From Sphingomonas bacterium (GTDB lineage Bacteria; Pseudomonadota; Alphaproteobacteria; Sphingomonadales; Sphingomonadaceae), in assembly GCF_028292945.1 (NCBI RefSeq), contig NZ_JAQGLJ010000128.1:1-64000 (forward strand): a stretch of 64,000 nucleotides of DNA, written 5' to 3'. A model generated the notes under the pieces. That model was not told the origin of the DNA, did not search any database, and saw only the letters and a program-made list of their open reading frames with translations. Both the position numbers and the translations under genes were made by a program. This document shows positions 1 through 8,394 of the stretch, piece by piece (within the stretch, counting starts at the first letter, position 1; every line of letters begins with the position of its first letter).

Positions 1-409
1 CGACCGCCGCGAAGGCCGCCGCGTCGCTGCGCGCGGCCAGCGCCACGACGACGAACATGACGCCGTCGCCGAACAGCAGGATGAACAGGCCCAGCAGCGA
101 CGTGACGAACGCGCCGAGCCGCCACCCCGTCAGCCGCTCGGGCGGCTTGGTCGGCCAGAGCGCGCCCGCGCCCTGGAGCAGCAACGCCAGCGCCAGCAGC
201 AGCTGGCGCGCTTCGGGTGTCAGCTGCGGTGCGATGAGTGCGCCACCCGCCGCCGCGATGCCGCTCGCACCCGCCAGCGCCAGCAGCGCCGCCGTGATGA
301 CCACGCCGGGCGCCTTGTACCGATCGGCGAGGATCGCGGCGAGATGCGCGGGTTTGTCGCCGACCTGTGCCAGCGCGGCCGCGACCAGCGCGGCCATGAG
401 GGCGTCCAT
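1..409 (-). CDS. TMEM165/GDT1-family membrane protein (partial)
   Basis: The reading frame starts at an ATG ending at base 409 and runs off the left edge, so only about 136 N-terminal codons are visible and it is absent from the ORF track. It is strongly hydrophobic, with about four membrane segments. GDT1 proteins are predicted cation (Mn/Ca) exchangers with two E-x-G-D-(K/R)-(T/S) motifs. Here the first appears as QVGDKP at residues 15-20 and the second as LFGDG near residue 113, so both lack the usual acidic first residue. The family call is an inference from fold pattern and motif position. It starts 4 bases after the stop of the upstream minus-strand gene, suggesting one transcript. Confidence 0.6.
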   Translation of the reverse strand, partial: MDALMAALVAAALAQVGDKPAHLAAILADRYKAPGVVITAALLALAGASGIAAAGGALIAPQLTPEARQLLLALALLLQGAGALWPTKPPERLTGWRLGAFVTSLLGLFILLFGDGVMFVVVALAARSDAAAFAAV

Positions 410-413
410 CCCG

Positions 414-758
414 CTAGGCTGCGAGTCGCACCGAGCACGCCGCCGCGAAGGTGTCGCACGCCGCGACGTCCTGCCGCTCGGCGCTCACCGCGTCGCGCAG
501 CATGGCGAGCCAGCCATGGACCAGCGGGCCGCGCCCGTTGCGGCCCTCACCGCGCGCCAGCGCCGCCTCGATGAAATGCGCCACCGTCACGGTCGGGTTG
601 AGCCCGGCGTGGTGCGCGATGTGGCGGATCTCGTCGACCGCCACCGCCATCTCGCCGTTGCGCAGATAGGGCGCGCGCACGTCGATCGCGGCGATCCGCG
701 CCGTCAGCTCCATCCGCACCGCGTCCAGGTTCGCTGCCCGTCCCATGCCGCCCTCCAC
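414..758 (-). CDS. Conserved hypothetical protein, 114 aa
   Basis: Function not recognised. It is a soluble, mostly helical protein of 114 residues (110 if the second Met, MGRAANL, is the true start), with no signal peptide or membrane segment. The centre is His-rich (DEIRHIAHHAGLNP, residues about 44-57), and two Cys lie near the C-terminus. It ends just before the GDT1-like gene on the same strand, so the two are probably co-transcribed. Codon use fits real coding sequence, and the overlapping plus-strand ORFs are Arg/Pro-rich shadows. It resembles small conserved proteins of sphingomonads, but I can assign no role. Confidence 0.55.
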   Translation of the reverse strand: MEGGMGRAANLDAVRMELTARIAAIDVRAPYLRNGEMAVAVDEIRHIAHHAGLNPTVTVAHFIEAALARGEGRNGRGPLVHGWLAMLRDAVSAERQDVAACDTFAAACSVRLAA

Positions 759-907
759 CGCTATCGACGAAGGCTGCGCCCAAAGCGATTACCGGCCGGT
801 TAAGGCTGGCCTTATTGACTTAGCCGAGCCGTTCCGCCATGCGCCCCGGCTGTTCCGAGCGGCGGCGTCTTGCCGGCCGCTCGCTTGCATTTTCAGGATA
901 TGGGCTC

Positions 908-1075
908 ATGGCCAAGCCGACTACCGTCAAGATCAAGCTCGTCAGCTCCGCCGACACCGGCTTCTTCTATGTCACCAAGAAGAACCCGCGGACCAAGACG
1001 GAGAAGCTCAGCTTCAAGAAGTACGATCCCGTCGTGCGCAAGCACGTCGACTTCAAGGAAGCGAAGATTAAATAG
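908..1075 (+). CDS. rpmG: 50S ribosomal protein L33
   Basis: A 55-residue basic protein beginning [14 protein letters not shown], with the L33 signature [10 protein letters not shown] followed by a Lys-rich tail ([18 protein letters not shown]). Length and sequence match the alphaproteobacterial Cys-less form of L33, a component of the large ribosomal subunit near the E site. The ORF track begins upstream at 839, but the ATG at 908 gives the family's N-terminus and is preceded by AGGA at 895-898. It is monocistronic, followed by two strong hairpins. Confidence 0.97.
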   Translation: MAKPTTVKIKLVSSADTGFFYVTKKNPRTKTEKLSFKKYDPVVRKHVDFKEAKIK

Positions 1076-1083
1076 CTGGCACA

Positions 1084-1133
1084 GCGGATTAGCGCAGCTA
1101 ATCCGCGACTCGACGCCAGCTACGGCTGGCGTC
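1084..1133 (+). terminator. Two tandem perfect hairpins after rpmG
   Basis: GCGGATTAGC / GCTAATCCGC (1084-1093 and 1097-1106) forms a perfect 10-bp stem with a 3-nt loop, followed at once by a 9-bp stem, GACGCCAGC / GCTGGCGTC (1112-1120 and 1125-1133). They lie 8 nt after the rpmG stop. No U-tract follows, so they may act as a transcript 3' end stabiliser, or be a repeat element, rather than a classical intrinsic terminator. Confidence 0.45.
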
Positions 1134-1220
1134 CGCGAAGCTGACGACCGACGACGCGGCTTTGCCGCGGCGTGGCCCTCCCGTTCCTCCCCAACTTCGA
1201 CTGTGTCGCACGCGTCGCGC

Positions 1221-1250
1221 ATGGATGCTGAACCCAGTTCAGCATGACGG
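1221..1250. repeat. Palindromic REP-like repeat, family A (copy 1)
   Basis: ATGCTGAAC CCA GTTCAGCAT is a perfect 9-bp inverted repeat, flanked by GG on the left and GACGG on the right. The same core recurs near 14.75, 23.79 and 52.45 kb. It sits between rpmG and the convergent divK and could help terminate both. Confidence 0.7.
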
Positions 1251-1269
1251 GACTGCTGGCGCCGAAAGC

Positions 1270-1632
1270 CTACAGCAACCCGTTCACCGCCTCCATGAAC
1301 CGCGCCAGGCTGATCGGCTTCGACACATAGCTCGCCGCACCCGCCGCGCGGATCCGCTCCTCGTCGTCGCGGCCGGCATAGGCGGTCACCGCCATGATCG
1401 GGATCGCGGCCAACTCCGCATCCGCCTTCAGCTCGACGATCAGCTCGAACCCCGTGACCCAAGGCATCTGGATGTCCATCACGATCAGGTCGGGACGGAA
1501 TTCGCGCGTGCGCGCCACCGCCTCGCGCCCGTCACGCACCGGCTCCACCTCCAGCTCGTGCGCGCGCAGCAGATCGCTGAACAGTTTCAAATTGAGTTCG
1601 TTGTCCTCGACAACGAGCACCTTCTTTGCCAC
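1270..1632 (-). CDS. divK: Single-domain response regulator DivK
   Basis: A 120-residue stand-alone CheY-like receiver domain. The acidic pair E9/D10, phospho-acceptor D53 in LIVMDIQMP, conserved Thr in AVTAYA and Lys in VSKPIS are all present. The N-terminus KKVLVVEDNELNLKLF and the GDEERIR-like helix closely match Caulobacter DivK, including the position of D53. DivK is the diffusible essential regulator that acts with PleC and DivJ and with DivL/CckA to set CtrA activity and cell polarity. Here no pleD follows. It is divergent from a DUF3572 gene, an association common in alphaproteobacteria. Confidence 0.9.
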   Translation of the reverse strand: MAKKVLVVEDNELNLKLFSDLLRAHELEVEPVRDGREAVARTREFRPDLIVMDIQMPWVTGFELIVELKADAELAAIPIMAVTAYAGRDDEERIRAAGAASYVSKPISLARFMEAVNGLL

Positions 1633-1668
1633 TCGGCCCCCATGTTCTCCAAGGCACGACGCTAAGCG

Positions 1669-1953
1669 ATGCGACAGTCCGACACAAACGAAGACGGCAG
1701 CGACGACGACGCCAAGACCCTGGCGCTACGTGCCCTGATCTGGACACTGGCGGAGCAGGACCGCGCCCAGCGGCTGCTCGCGGTGACGGGTATCGAGCCC
1801 GCCGACCTGCGCGCGCGGATCGGCGACCCGGCGGTGCTCGCCGCGTCGCTCAACTTCCTGCTCGCCAACGAGGCCGATCTGGTCGCCTGCGCCGCCGACA
1901 TCGGCATTCGACCCGATGCGCTCGCCGCCGCCGCACAGGAACTGGACGCATGA
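1669..1953 (+). CDS. DUF3572 family protein
   Basis: A 94-residue acidic, all-helical protein. After a charged, low-complexity N-terminus (NEDGSDDDAK) comes the DUF3572 pattern: ALRALIWTLAEQDRAQRLLAVTGIEP, then a second helical block ending with an IRPDALAAAAQELDA-type tail. DUF3572 has no known function but is typically encoded next to divK in alphaproteobacteria, as here. Its TGA stop overlaps the ATG of the following HAD gene, so the two are translationally coupled. Confidence 0.8.
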   Translation: MRQSDTNEDGSDDDAKTLALRALIWTLAEQDRAQRLLAVTGIEPADLRARIGDPAVLAASLNFLLANEADLVACAADIGIRPDALAAAAQELDA

Positions 1954-2591
1954 GGCCGCTGCTGATTACCGATTGCGACGAAGTGCTGCTCCACATGGTG
2001 AAGCATTTCCGCACCTGGCTGGACGAGCATCACGATATCGACTTTGCGATCGGCGCAGGCGACTTCCAGCAATCCATGCGCCGCCGCGACCGCGAGGGGC
2101 CACTGGAAGGCGAAGAGATGTGGAGCCTGCTCCGGGACTTCTTCCCCCGCGAGATGCACCGCCAGACGCTGGTGCCGCACGCGGCCGAGGCGCTCGGCGA
2201 GCTTGCCGAGATCGCCGACATCGTGGTGCTCACCAACCTGCACGACGAATGCCAGCAACCACGGCTTGAGCAACTCGCCGCGTTCGGGATCAATCATCGC
2301 GTGGTATGCAATCAGGGCGGAAAGGGCGAGCCGGTCGCGCGGCTGGTGGCGGAATTCGGTGATCCCGTGACGGTGTTCGTCGATGACCTGCCCGTCCACC
2401 ACGCCTCCGTCGCGCGCCATGCGCCGCAGGTACATCGGCTGCATATGGTGTCCGAACCCGAGTTGGCGGGCGCGATGCCCGCCGCGCCGCAGGCGCATGT
2501 CCGAATCGACGACTGGCGCGAGGCACAGGCATGGATCGCCGCCCGCTTCGCCGCCGGCCAGCCCGCGCCAACGCTGAAGGAGCACGCATGA
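1950..2591 (+). CDS. HAD-superfamily hydrolase
   Basis: A 213-residue cytosolic protein. The HAD nucleophile motif is DCDEV at residues 8-12 (D8 nucleophile, D10 acid/base), followed by VVLTNL (motif II, Thr) and VFVDDLPVHHASV near residue 148 (motif IV acidic residues). The cap is short. The substrate is unknown; most such proteins are phosphatases. The start was chosen at the ATG overlapping the DUF3572 stop (ATGA) rather than the track's upstream extension, because the DxD motif must lie near the N-terminus. Its own stop overlaps the next ATG. Confidence 0.8.
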   Translation: MRPLLITDCDEVLLHMVKHFRTWLDEHHDIDFAIGAGDFQQSMRRRDREGPLEGEEMWSLLRDFFPREMHRQTLVPHAAEALGELAEIADIVVLTNLHDECQQPRLEQLAAFGINHRVVCNQGGKGEPVARLVAEFGDPVTVFVDDLPVHHASVARHAPQVHRLHMVSEPELAGAMPAAPQAHVRIDDWREAQAWIAARFAAGQPAPTLKEHA

Positions 2592-3043
2592 CCATCGCCG
2601 ACCGCCTGACCGAACTCGGGATCGAGCTGCCGCAAGCGGCCGCGCCGGTCGCGGCCTATGTGCCGACCGTGCTCGCCAACGGGCTGCTCCACGTCTCGGG
2701 CCAGCTGCCCTTCCGCGACGGGCAGGTCGTAACCGGGCGGCTGGGCGAAGAGGTCGACATCGCCGGTGGCCAGGCGGCCGCGCGGCTATGCGGCCTGATG
2801 CTCCTGGCGCAGGTCGACGCAGCCGTGGGGCTCGACCGGGTCGAGCGGGTCGTCAAACTGGGCGTGTTCGTCAATTCGGCCGGCAGCTTCACGCAGCAGC
2901 CCGAAGTCGCCAACGGCGCGTCCGAGCTGATGCAGGATGTGTTCGGCGAGAAGGGCCGCCACGCTCGCGCCGCCGTCGGCGTGCCGACGCTGCCGCGCGG
3001 TGCGGCGGTGGAGGTCGACGCCGTGTTCCAGGTGCGGAGCTGA
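2588..3043 (+). CDS. RidA/YjgF family protein
   Basis: A 151-residue member of the RidA/YER057c/UK114 superfamily, starting MTIADRLTELGIELP. The family's conserved elements are visible: LLHVSGQLPF, ALRLCG-like helix, VFVNSAGSF and the C-terminal HARAAVGVPTLPRGAAVEVDAVF, with the Arg and Glu equivalent to those that bind the 2-imine substrate in RidA. It probably deaminates reactive enamine/imine intermediates or a related metabolite; this long form is closer to the YjgH-like subgroup than to canonical RidA. It is the third gene of a tightly overlapping DUF3572-HAD-RidA operon. Confidence 0.85.
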   Translation: MTIADRLTELGIELPQAAAPVAAYVPTVLANGLLHVSGQLPFRDGQVVTGRLGEEVDIAGGQAAARLCGLMLLAQVDAAVGLDRVERVVKLGVFVNSAGSFTQQPEVANGASELMQDVFGEKGRHARAAVGVPTLPRGAAVEVDAVFQVRS

Positions 3044-3119
3044 GGCAATTCTCCTTCGCCGTAATGGCTGGGGAGGAGAAGGGTAGGCGACCGGTCTTCA
3101 AACCCTACATGCCCCAACA

Positions 3120-4250
3120 ATGACCGCCGTCACCGCCCGCCTCGCCCCCGGCGTGTCCACCGTCCCCGCCGCCGACTGGGACGCTTGCGCCGGTACGGGC
3201 AATCCCTTCATCGGCCACGCCTTCCTCGCCGCGCTGGAGGCCTCGGGCAGCGTCGGCGGGCGGTCGGGCTGGCAACCGGTGCCGGTGATCGTCGACGGCG
3301 CGGACGGCAAGCCCGCCGCTGTCGCTCCCGCCTATCTCAAACAGCACAGCCAGGGCGAATATGTCTTCGATCACGGCTGGGCCGATGCATGGACGCGCGC
3401 CGGAGGTAATTACTACCCGAAGCTGCAGATCGCCGCCCCCTTTTCGCCCGTGCCCGGCCCGCGCCTGCTGCTGCGTGACCCGGCCGCCGGGCCTGCGCTA
3501 ATCGCCGCGCTGGAGGCGGTCACCGACCAGCATGGCCTGTCGTCCGCGCACGCGACGTTCGTCGCCCCCGATCAGGTGGCGCTGTTCGAGGCGGCGGGAT
3601 GGCTGATCCGGCAGGGAACGCAGTTTCATTGGCGCAATGACGGTTACACCAGCTTCGAGGATTTCCTCGTCCAGCTCGCCAGCCGCAAGCGCAAGGCGAT
3701 CAGGAAGGAGCGCGCCGCCGCCGTCGCGGGGCTGACGATCCGCCACCTGACGGGCAGCGAGATCGGGCCGCGCGAATGGGCGGCGTTCTGGTGCTTCTAT
3801 CAGGATACGGGCAGCCGGAAGTGGGGCACACCCTATCTGACGCGCACGTTCTTCCCATTGCTGGGCGAGGCGCTGGGCGACCGCGTGCTGCTGATCCTAG
3901 CCGAGCGCGACGGCATACCCATCGCCGCCGCGCTCAACCTGATCGGCAACGACACGCTGTACGGCCGGTATTGGGGGTGTACCGAAGAGGTGCCGTTCCT
4001 CCATTTCGAGCTATGCTATTACCAGGCGATCGATGCCGCGATCGCGCGCGGGCTCGCCACGGTGGAAGCGGGCGCGCAGGGCGAGCACAAGCTGGCGCGC
4101 GGCTACGTCCCCGTGCCCACCTGGTCCGCCCACTATCTGCCCGACCCGGGCTTTCGCCGCGCCGTCGCCGAGTTCCTGACACGCGAACGCGCGGCGGTGG
4201 CGCAGGAGATCGATTATCTGGGCGAGCTGACCCCGTTCCGGCGCGGCTGA
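3120..4250 (+). CDS. FemAB-like GNAT N-acyltransferase (DUF482)
   Basis: A 376-residue protein with the double-GNAT architecture of the FemAB_like/DUF482 family (often labelled peptidoglycan biosynthesis protein). Visible family landmarks are WDACAGTGNPFIGHAFLAALE at the N-terminus, YVFDHGWADAW and YYPKLQIAAPFSPVPGPRLL in the middle, and LEFELCYYQAIDAAI-like and EAGAQGEHKLARGY towards the end. No signal peptide is seen. These enzymes are thought to transfer an acyl or aminoacyl group to a cell-envelope or metabolite amine; the substrate is unknown. Its 3' end overlaps the convergent membrane gene by 37 bp. Confidence 0.82.
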   Translation: MTAVTARLAPGVSTVPAADWDACAGTGNPFIGHAFLAALEASGSVGGRSGWQPVPVIVDGADGKPAAVAPAYLKQHSQGEYVFDHGWADAWTRAGGNYYPKLQIAAPFSPVPGPRLLLRDPAAGPALIAALEAVTDQHGLSSAHATFVAPDQVALFEAAGWLIRQGTQFHWRNDGYTSFEDFLVQLASRKRKAIRKERAAAVAGLTIRHLTGSEIGPREWAAFWCFYQDTGSRKWGTPYLTRTFFPLLGEALGDRVLLILAERDGIPIAAALNLIGNDTLYGRYWGCTEEVPFLHFELCYYQAIDAAIARGLATVEAGAQGEHKLARGYVPVPTWSAHYLPDPGFRRAVAEFLTRERAAVAQEIDYLGELTPFRRG

Positions 4251-5800
4251 ACAGGCTGGCGAGGGTCGACCCGATACAGCACGTCGTCGCCGTTGCTCCA
4301 CACCGGCGTCAGCCCGCGCACCAGCGCCTGCTCATAGGGCGGCGGCTGGATCAGCCAGACATAGTCGAACGCGCCCCGTGGAAACCTGGCCAGCGAGCGG
4401 CGGATCGGTCGCCACCATTCGCCCCGACACTGGCGATCGGTCACGATCTGCGAAGGATCGTGCGACCAGCCGCGCGCCGGCCCCGGCTTGACGGTCAGCT
4501 GCTGCGCGCCGGGCATCGACCATTGATCGTTGGCAAAGGCGAGGCGGCGCACCAGCAGCATGGCCGGAAGGTGCTCCAGGCGCGAATAGGCCCAGTCGTC
4601 CTGACACCGCCGCCCAACCATCGTCAGCACCCGCGCGCCGACGGGAACGCGATCCAACGCCGCGAGCGCCCGGTCATAGCGCTGATCGTACAGCCAGTAG
4701 CTCGCCGTCGTGCCGGCCAGCCGCGCGCCGAAGAAGAGCAGCCCAAGCCCCGCAAAGATCGTCGCCCCGCGCCACGACAGCCCCGGCCTTGGCCGGATCG
4801 CGATCACCGCGATCGCCAGCACGAACGGCGCCAGCCGCATGTCGGCATAGGCGGACCCGAACACAATGCGCGGCAGCACGAGGAATACCGCCGCCAGGAA
4901 CGCCGCCGACACGCCGAGATGGCGCGAATATTCCAGCCCGCGATGCCGGAGGCCGACCACCAGCACCACGAACAGCAGCAGCACCGATGCAAGATCGAAG
5001 ACCTGCCAACGGTCGCGCAGCATCATCGCGATCCAGTTGATCTTGGCCTGCCAGTTGAACCAGTCGGCAGTCTGCCCGGTGACGTGATCGCCCGAGCGCC
5101 AGAACACCATGAACGCGATCGGCACCGCCAGCGGCAGACAGCCGGCGCCTGCGCGCACCCAGCTCGCCAGCCAGTGGCCGTGGTGCCCCTCTTTCAACCG
5201 GTCATGCTGGCGGATCATCTCGGCGGAAAAGGCGAGCACGCCCAGCGCGCCCCAGCCAAACGTATGGCACAGCCACAACAGGCACGAGAGCGGTAGGAAT
5301 AACCAGGCGCGTAACGCGAACCGCCCCTGCCGCGCGAGCCGCAGCCACAGCGCGAAGAGGTTCAGCGCGATCGCCATCGACAGCGCGTAGTTGGCGAATC
5401 CGAACTGGAACGGATAGCTGTACGCCAGCGGCAGCGCGAACAGCGCGGTCGCGGGCACGCGCCCATGCACCTCGCGCGCAATCCACAACAGCCCCGCGAC
5501 CGTCAGTGCCGGGACGGTGATGACGATCAGCTTGACCGCGAGTTCGAGTCCGAACAGGCGCTCCAGCGGGATGACCAGCAGGTCGATGCCCAGATTGCCG
5601 ATCAGCGACCAGCGAAAGTCATACCAGGCGCGCAGGTGCGGGACCGAATCGATCGCCAGCTGCACGCGATAGCGACCAAGATGGCCCGGCAGATCGACCA
5701 GCGGCGGAATCTCCGGCCATAGCAGCGGGATCGTCGACGCGAGCGCCAGCAGCGCCACGAACGATCGGGTCTGCCACCAGTGAAGACGGTCTCCCTGCAT
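4214..5800 (-). CDS. Polytopic membrane protein, GT-C-like
   Basis: A 528-residue protein with about 10 predicted membrane segments between residues 15 and 350 and a soluble C-terminal domain. Near the N-terminus, PPLVDLPGHLGRY carries an acidic residue and His in the first large loop, as in GT-C glycosyltransferases that use polyprenyl-phosphate sugars. The family was not recognised further. It directly follows another large GT-C-like membrane protein on the same strand (25-bp gap), so both probably work in one envelope-glycan process. The C-terminal coding sequence overlaps the end of the convergent acyltransferase gene. Confidence 0.6.
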   Translation of the reverse strand: MQGDRLHWWQTRSFVALLALASTIPLLWPEIPPLVDLPGHLGRYRVQLAIDSVPHLRAWYDFRWSLIGNLGIDLLVIPLERLFGLELAVKLIVITVPALTVAGLLWIAREVHGRVPATALFALPLAYSYPFQFGFANYALSMAIALNLFALWLRLARQGRFALRAWLFLPLSCLLWLCHTFGWGALGVLAFSAEMIRQHDRLKEGHHGHWLASWVRAGAGCLPLAVPIAFMVFWRSGDHVTGQTADWFNWQAKINWIAMMLRDRWQVFDLASVLLLFVVLVVGLRHRGLEYSRHLGVSAAFLAAVFLVLPRIVFGSAYADMRLAPFVLAIAVIAIRPRPGLSWRGATIFAGLGLLFFGARLAGTTASYWLYDQRYDRALAALDRVPVGARVLTMVGRRCQDDWAYSRLEHLPAMLLVRRLAFANDQWSMPGAQQLTVKPGPARGWSHDPSQIVTDRQCRGEWWRPIRRSLARFPRGAFDYVWLIQPPPYEQALVRGLTPVWSNGDDVLYRVDPRQPVQPRRNGVSSPR

Positions 5801-5824
5801 GGGAGGCCCTTATCGCTGCGCCGC

Positions 5825-7489
5825 CTATCGCGACAAGCGGCGTGCGTAGATAATGCCGCCGTCGGGCAGCGTCCGCACCGCCACCCACCCGGGCAGCGGT
5901 GTCGCCCGTGCCGGACCGGGCATCGCGGCGCAGGCGAGCGCATGGGTGACTTTCCACTGGCGGGCGATGGCCTCTGCCATGCCCGGTTCGCCGAGATAGA
6001 AGGCGTAGGCCGCGCGGTTGCCCGCCCCGTTGCGGTGATAGGGCGCCGCGATCACTGCCTGTCGGGTTCCGGCAAGGATGTACGCGCCAGCGTCGATCGG
6101 TGCCATGACGATGCCGGCGGGCAGCGCGTCGAGCGCCGCCAGCATCGCAGGAGAGGTGCAATCACCCGGGCCATGGCTCGGCGGATCAGGAGCGTGCGTC
6201 AGCGCGTCGGCGGCGAGCGGATAGAGCATCCCCGCCGACGCGGCCCATGCCCCCACCAGCCGCAGCGTTCCTCCGGCCCGCGCCGCCGTGATCGCCGCGG
6301 CCAACGCCGGGGCGGCAAGCAGCGCGCCGGCATAGGCGCCACGCAACGTCGTCAACGTCACTGCCAGCGTGGCGATCTGCAGCACCAGCAACGCCGCCCA
6401 CGGCCAGGTTCGCGTGGCGCACACGCGCCAGCCGGCACAGGCCATGCCGGCCAGCATCACGCCGGCATAGCCGATCGCGGTCGCGGGCGGTGCGGCGAAC
6501 ATCGACTGCGCCTCGCCGACCTGGGCGAGCCACAGCCGCGCCATCGTCGCGTCGACCCCACCATAGGGCCGCAGGCAGGCGGGCGAGAGCCACAGCGCCA
6601 CGCCAGCCGCCACCGCTGCGACGCCGAGCGCCACCGTTGTTCTTGCTCGCCAGCCGGTGAGCCGGCCGTCGAGCAGCGCCAGCACAAGCGGAATGGGCGC
6701 GACGGCCACCGCCGCCTGCCATGCTGCCCGCGTAAAGCCGTCGCACGCCGGATAGTCCCAGGCCGAGGTCGCGAACACGCCTTTGCCCGCAGCCAGCGCG
6801 ACCAGAGCGCCGACGCCCAGACCCTGCAATCGCGCCGTCGCACCGGGCCGTGCGGCGATCCATCCAGCGGTCGCGACCACGCCGATCGCGGCTAGCATCG
6901 GCGCGGTCTCCAGCCCGACGACCAGGCTCGCGGCCGCCACCACGCCGATCGCGAACCCGGTGCCGGCACTCGCCGGCAGGAGCAGCGCAAGGACGCCGCC
7001 GAGCAGCAGCACCATCTGCAGGCCGTGATGATCGATCCGACCCGGCAGGAAGACCGTGGTCGCCGGATACGCGATCGCTGCCACCGCGAGCGCGGTCGGC
7101 GCGTGCGTCCCCAACGCCCGCGCGATGCGCGCGACGAGCAGCAGCGCGGTCGCGAAGAGCAGGAGCGGCCAGGCGACAACGGCCGCCACTTCGGCCGCGT
7201 ACGTCCCGGTCAGCGGCGTCAGCATGAGGATCAGCGCGGCCGGGACGAGATCCGGCAGCCGCGACCAGTGCATCGGTGACCCGCCCGCGAGCCGATATTG
7301 CGTGACATCGGCGAACGCCTGCCCCGCCAGCCAGTCGCGGATCTGCTGCAGCCGGACGACATCGTCGGTATCCGGCAGGTGCAGCCGCGACAGCGCCGCC
7401 CAGTCGGACCACGTCCACGCCGCGCCCAAAACGAGCGCGAGCCCGATCGCCAGCAGGGCATCACGGCGGAGGTGAGTAGCGAACACCAC
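5825..7489 (-). CDS. STT3-like GT-C membrane glycosyltransferase candidate
   Basis: A 554-residue integral membrane protein with about 11-13 hydrophobic segments and a small C-terminal soluble domain. The first extracytoplasmic loop carries an acidic DTDD motif (LPDTDDVVRLQQIRDWL, about residues 38-54), followed by GGSPMHWSRLPDL and GRIDHHGLQM. This arrangement resembles the catalytic loops of STT3/AglB/PglB oligosaccharyltransferases and other GT-C enzymes that take lipid-linked sugars. Sphingomonad proteins of this kind are, from memory, sometimes mislabelled as AcrB family; no RND features are present. It is upstream of a second membrane protein, probably in one operon. Substrate unknown. 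Confidence 0.55.
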   Translation of the reverse strand: MVFATHLRRDALLAIGLALVLGAAWTWSDWAALSRLHLPDTDDVVRLQQIRDWLAGQAFADVTQYRLAGGSPMHWSRLPDLVPAALILMLTPLTGTYAAEVAAVVAWPLLLFATALLLVARIARALGTHAPTALAVAAIAYPATTVFLPGRIDHHGLQMVLLLGGVLALLLPASAGTGFAIGVVAAASLVVGLETAPMLAAIGVVATAGWIAARPGATARLQGLGVGALVALAAGKGVFATSAWDYPACDGFTRAAWQAAVAVAPIPLVLALLDGRLTGWRARTTVALGVAAVAAGVALWLSPACLRPYGGVDATMARLWLAQVGEAQSMFAAPPATAIGYAGVMLAGMACAGWRVCATRTWPWAALLVLQIATLAVTLTTLRGAYAGALLAAPALAAAITAARAGGTLRLVGAWAASAGMLYPLAADALTHAPDPPSHGPGDCTSPAMLAALDALPAGIVMAPIDAGAYILAGTRQAVIAAPYHRNGAGNRAAYAFYLGEPGMAEAIARQWKVTHALACAAMPGPARATPLPGWVAVRTLPDGGIIYARRLSR

Positions 7490-7599
7490 CGTGTCGCTAG
7501 CGCGATGGCCTTTAAGGCCGGGTTACACATCCACCTCGCGCACCACGTCGGCCGCCTGCGTGATTGCCCGCTATCGCCACCTGTCTATGCTGCGCCCGG

Positions 7600-8394
7600 A
7601 TGAACGACATGACCGACGACGGCCTTGGCAATGCCTGTGCGGGCCTCGGCGAGGATGTGCTCGTCGAACTGCGGGCCATCGCGCGCGTGGCGACGGAAGC
7701 GAACGGCCTTGTCCTGACCTTGGCAACAAAGGTGGGCGGCGCTGCCGGCGCCGTACTGGATCGCCTGCCCATCGCGGTGCGAGATCGGCTGGGCGACCTG
7801 ACCGAAGCCGCCCTGCGCGAGAGCTATCGCGTCGCGTTCCGGACGCAGGATGGACCGGTTGCGGGCGAGGCGGGCTGGGCGAGCGGTCCCGGATGGCATC
7901 GCGCTGCGACGGCTGTGACGGGCGCGATCGGCGGTCTCGGCGGGATCGCGACCACGATTGCGGAACTGCCCGTCACCACCACGCTGATCCTGCGCTCGAT
8001 CCAGGAGGTCGCTCGCGGCCATGGCGAGGACCTCGCCGACCCGGACGTGCGCGCCGCCTGCATCGCGGTGTTCGGCCTGGGCGGCCCCGGCCGCGCGGAC
8101 GATCAGGCCGACACCGGCCTCGTCGCCGTCCGCCTGGCGCTCAGCGGCAAGACGGTCGCGCCGATGATCGCGGCGGTCCTCGCGCGCTATGGGGTGATGG
8201 TCGGGCAGAAAGCACTGGCGCAGGCGACGCCGCTGATCGGCGCAGCGGTCGGCGCGACGCTCAACCCGGCGTTCACCGGCTTCTACCAGAACATGGCCGA
8301 CGTCCATTTCCGCCTGCGCAAACTGGAACGCGCGCACGACCCGGAGCGGATCGGCGCGTGCTATGACCGGATCGCGGCGAGGCTCGGCGGATGA
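7600..8394 (+). CDS. EcsC family protein
   Basis: A 264-residue protein with the EcsC layout: an N-terminal helical region, then Gly-rich amphipathic helices (AVTGAIGGLGGIATTIAELPVTTTLILRSIQEVA) and the family's C-terminal QATPLIGAAVGATLNPAFTGFYQNMADVHFRLRKLER. EcsC proteins are widespread, often membrane-associated and of unknown biochemical function. The start chosen is ATG at 7600; the track start at 7564 adds a Cys-rich stretch of poor quality. The stop overlaps the ATG of the next gene (ATGA), coupling it to the TerB-like protein. Confidence 0.85.
   Translation: MNDMTDDGLGNACAGLGEDVLVELRAIARVATEANGLVLTLATKVGGAAGAVLDRLPIAVRDRLGDLTEAALRESYRVAFRTQDGPVAGEAGWASGPGWHRAATAVTGAIGGLGGIATTIAELPVTTTLILRSIQEVARGHGEDLADPDVRAACIAVFGLGGPGRADDQADTGLVAVRLALSGKTVAPMIAAVLARYGVMVGQKALAQATPLIGAAVGATLNPAFTGFYQNMADVHFRLRKLERAHDPERIGACYDRIAARLGG

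Noticed and set aside
3776-5296. 506-aa plus-strand ORF
   Set aside because: Spans the ends of two convergent real genes in wrong frames; Arg/Pro-rich, without domain or ribosome-binding site.
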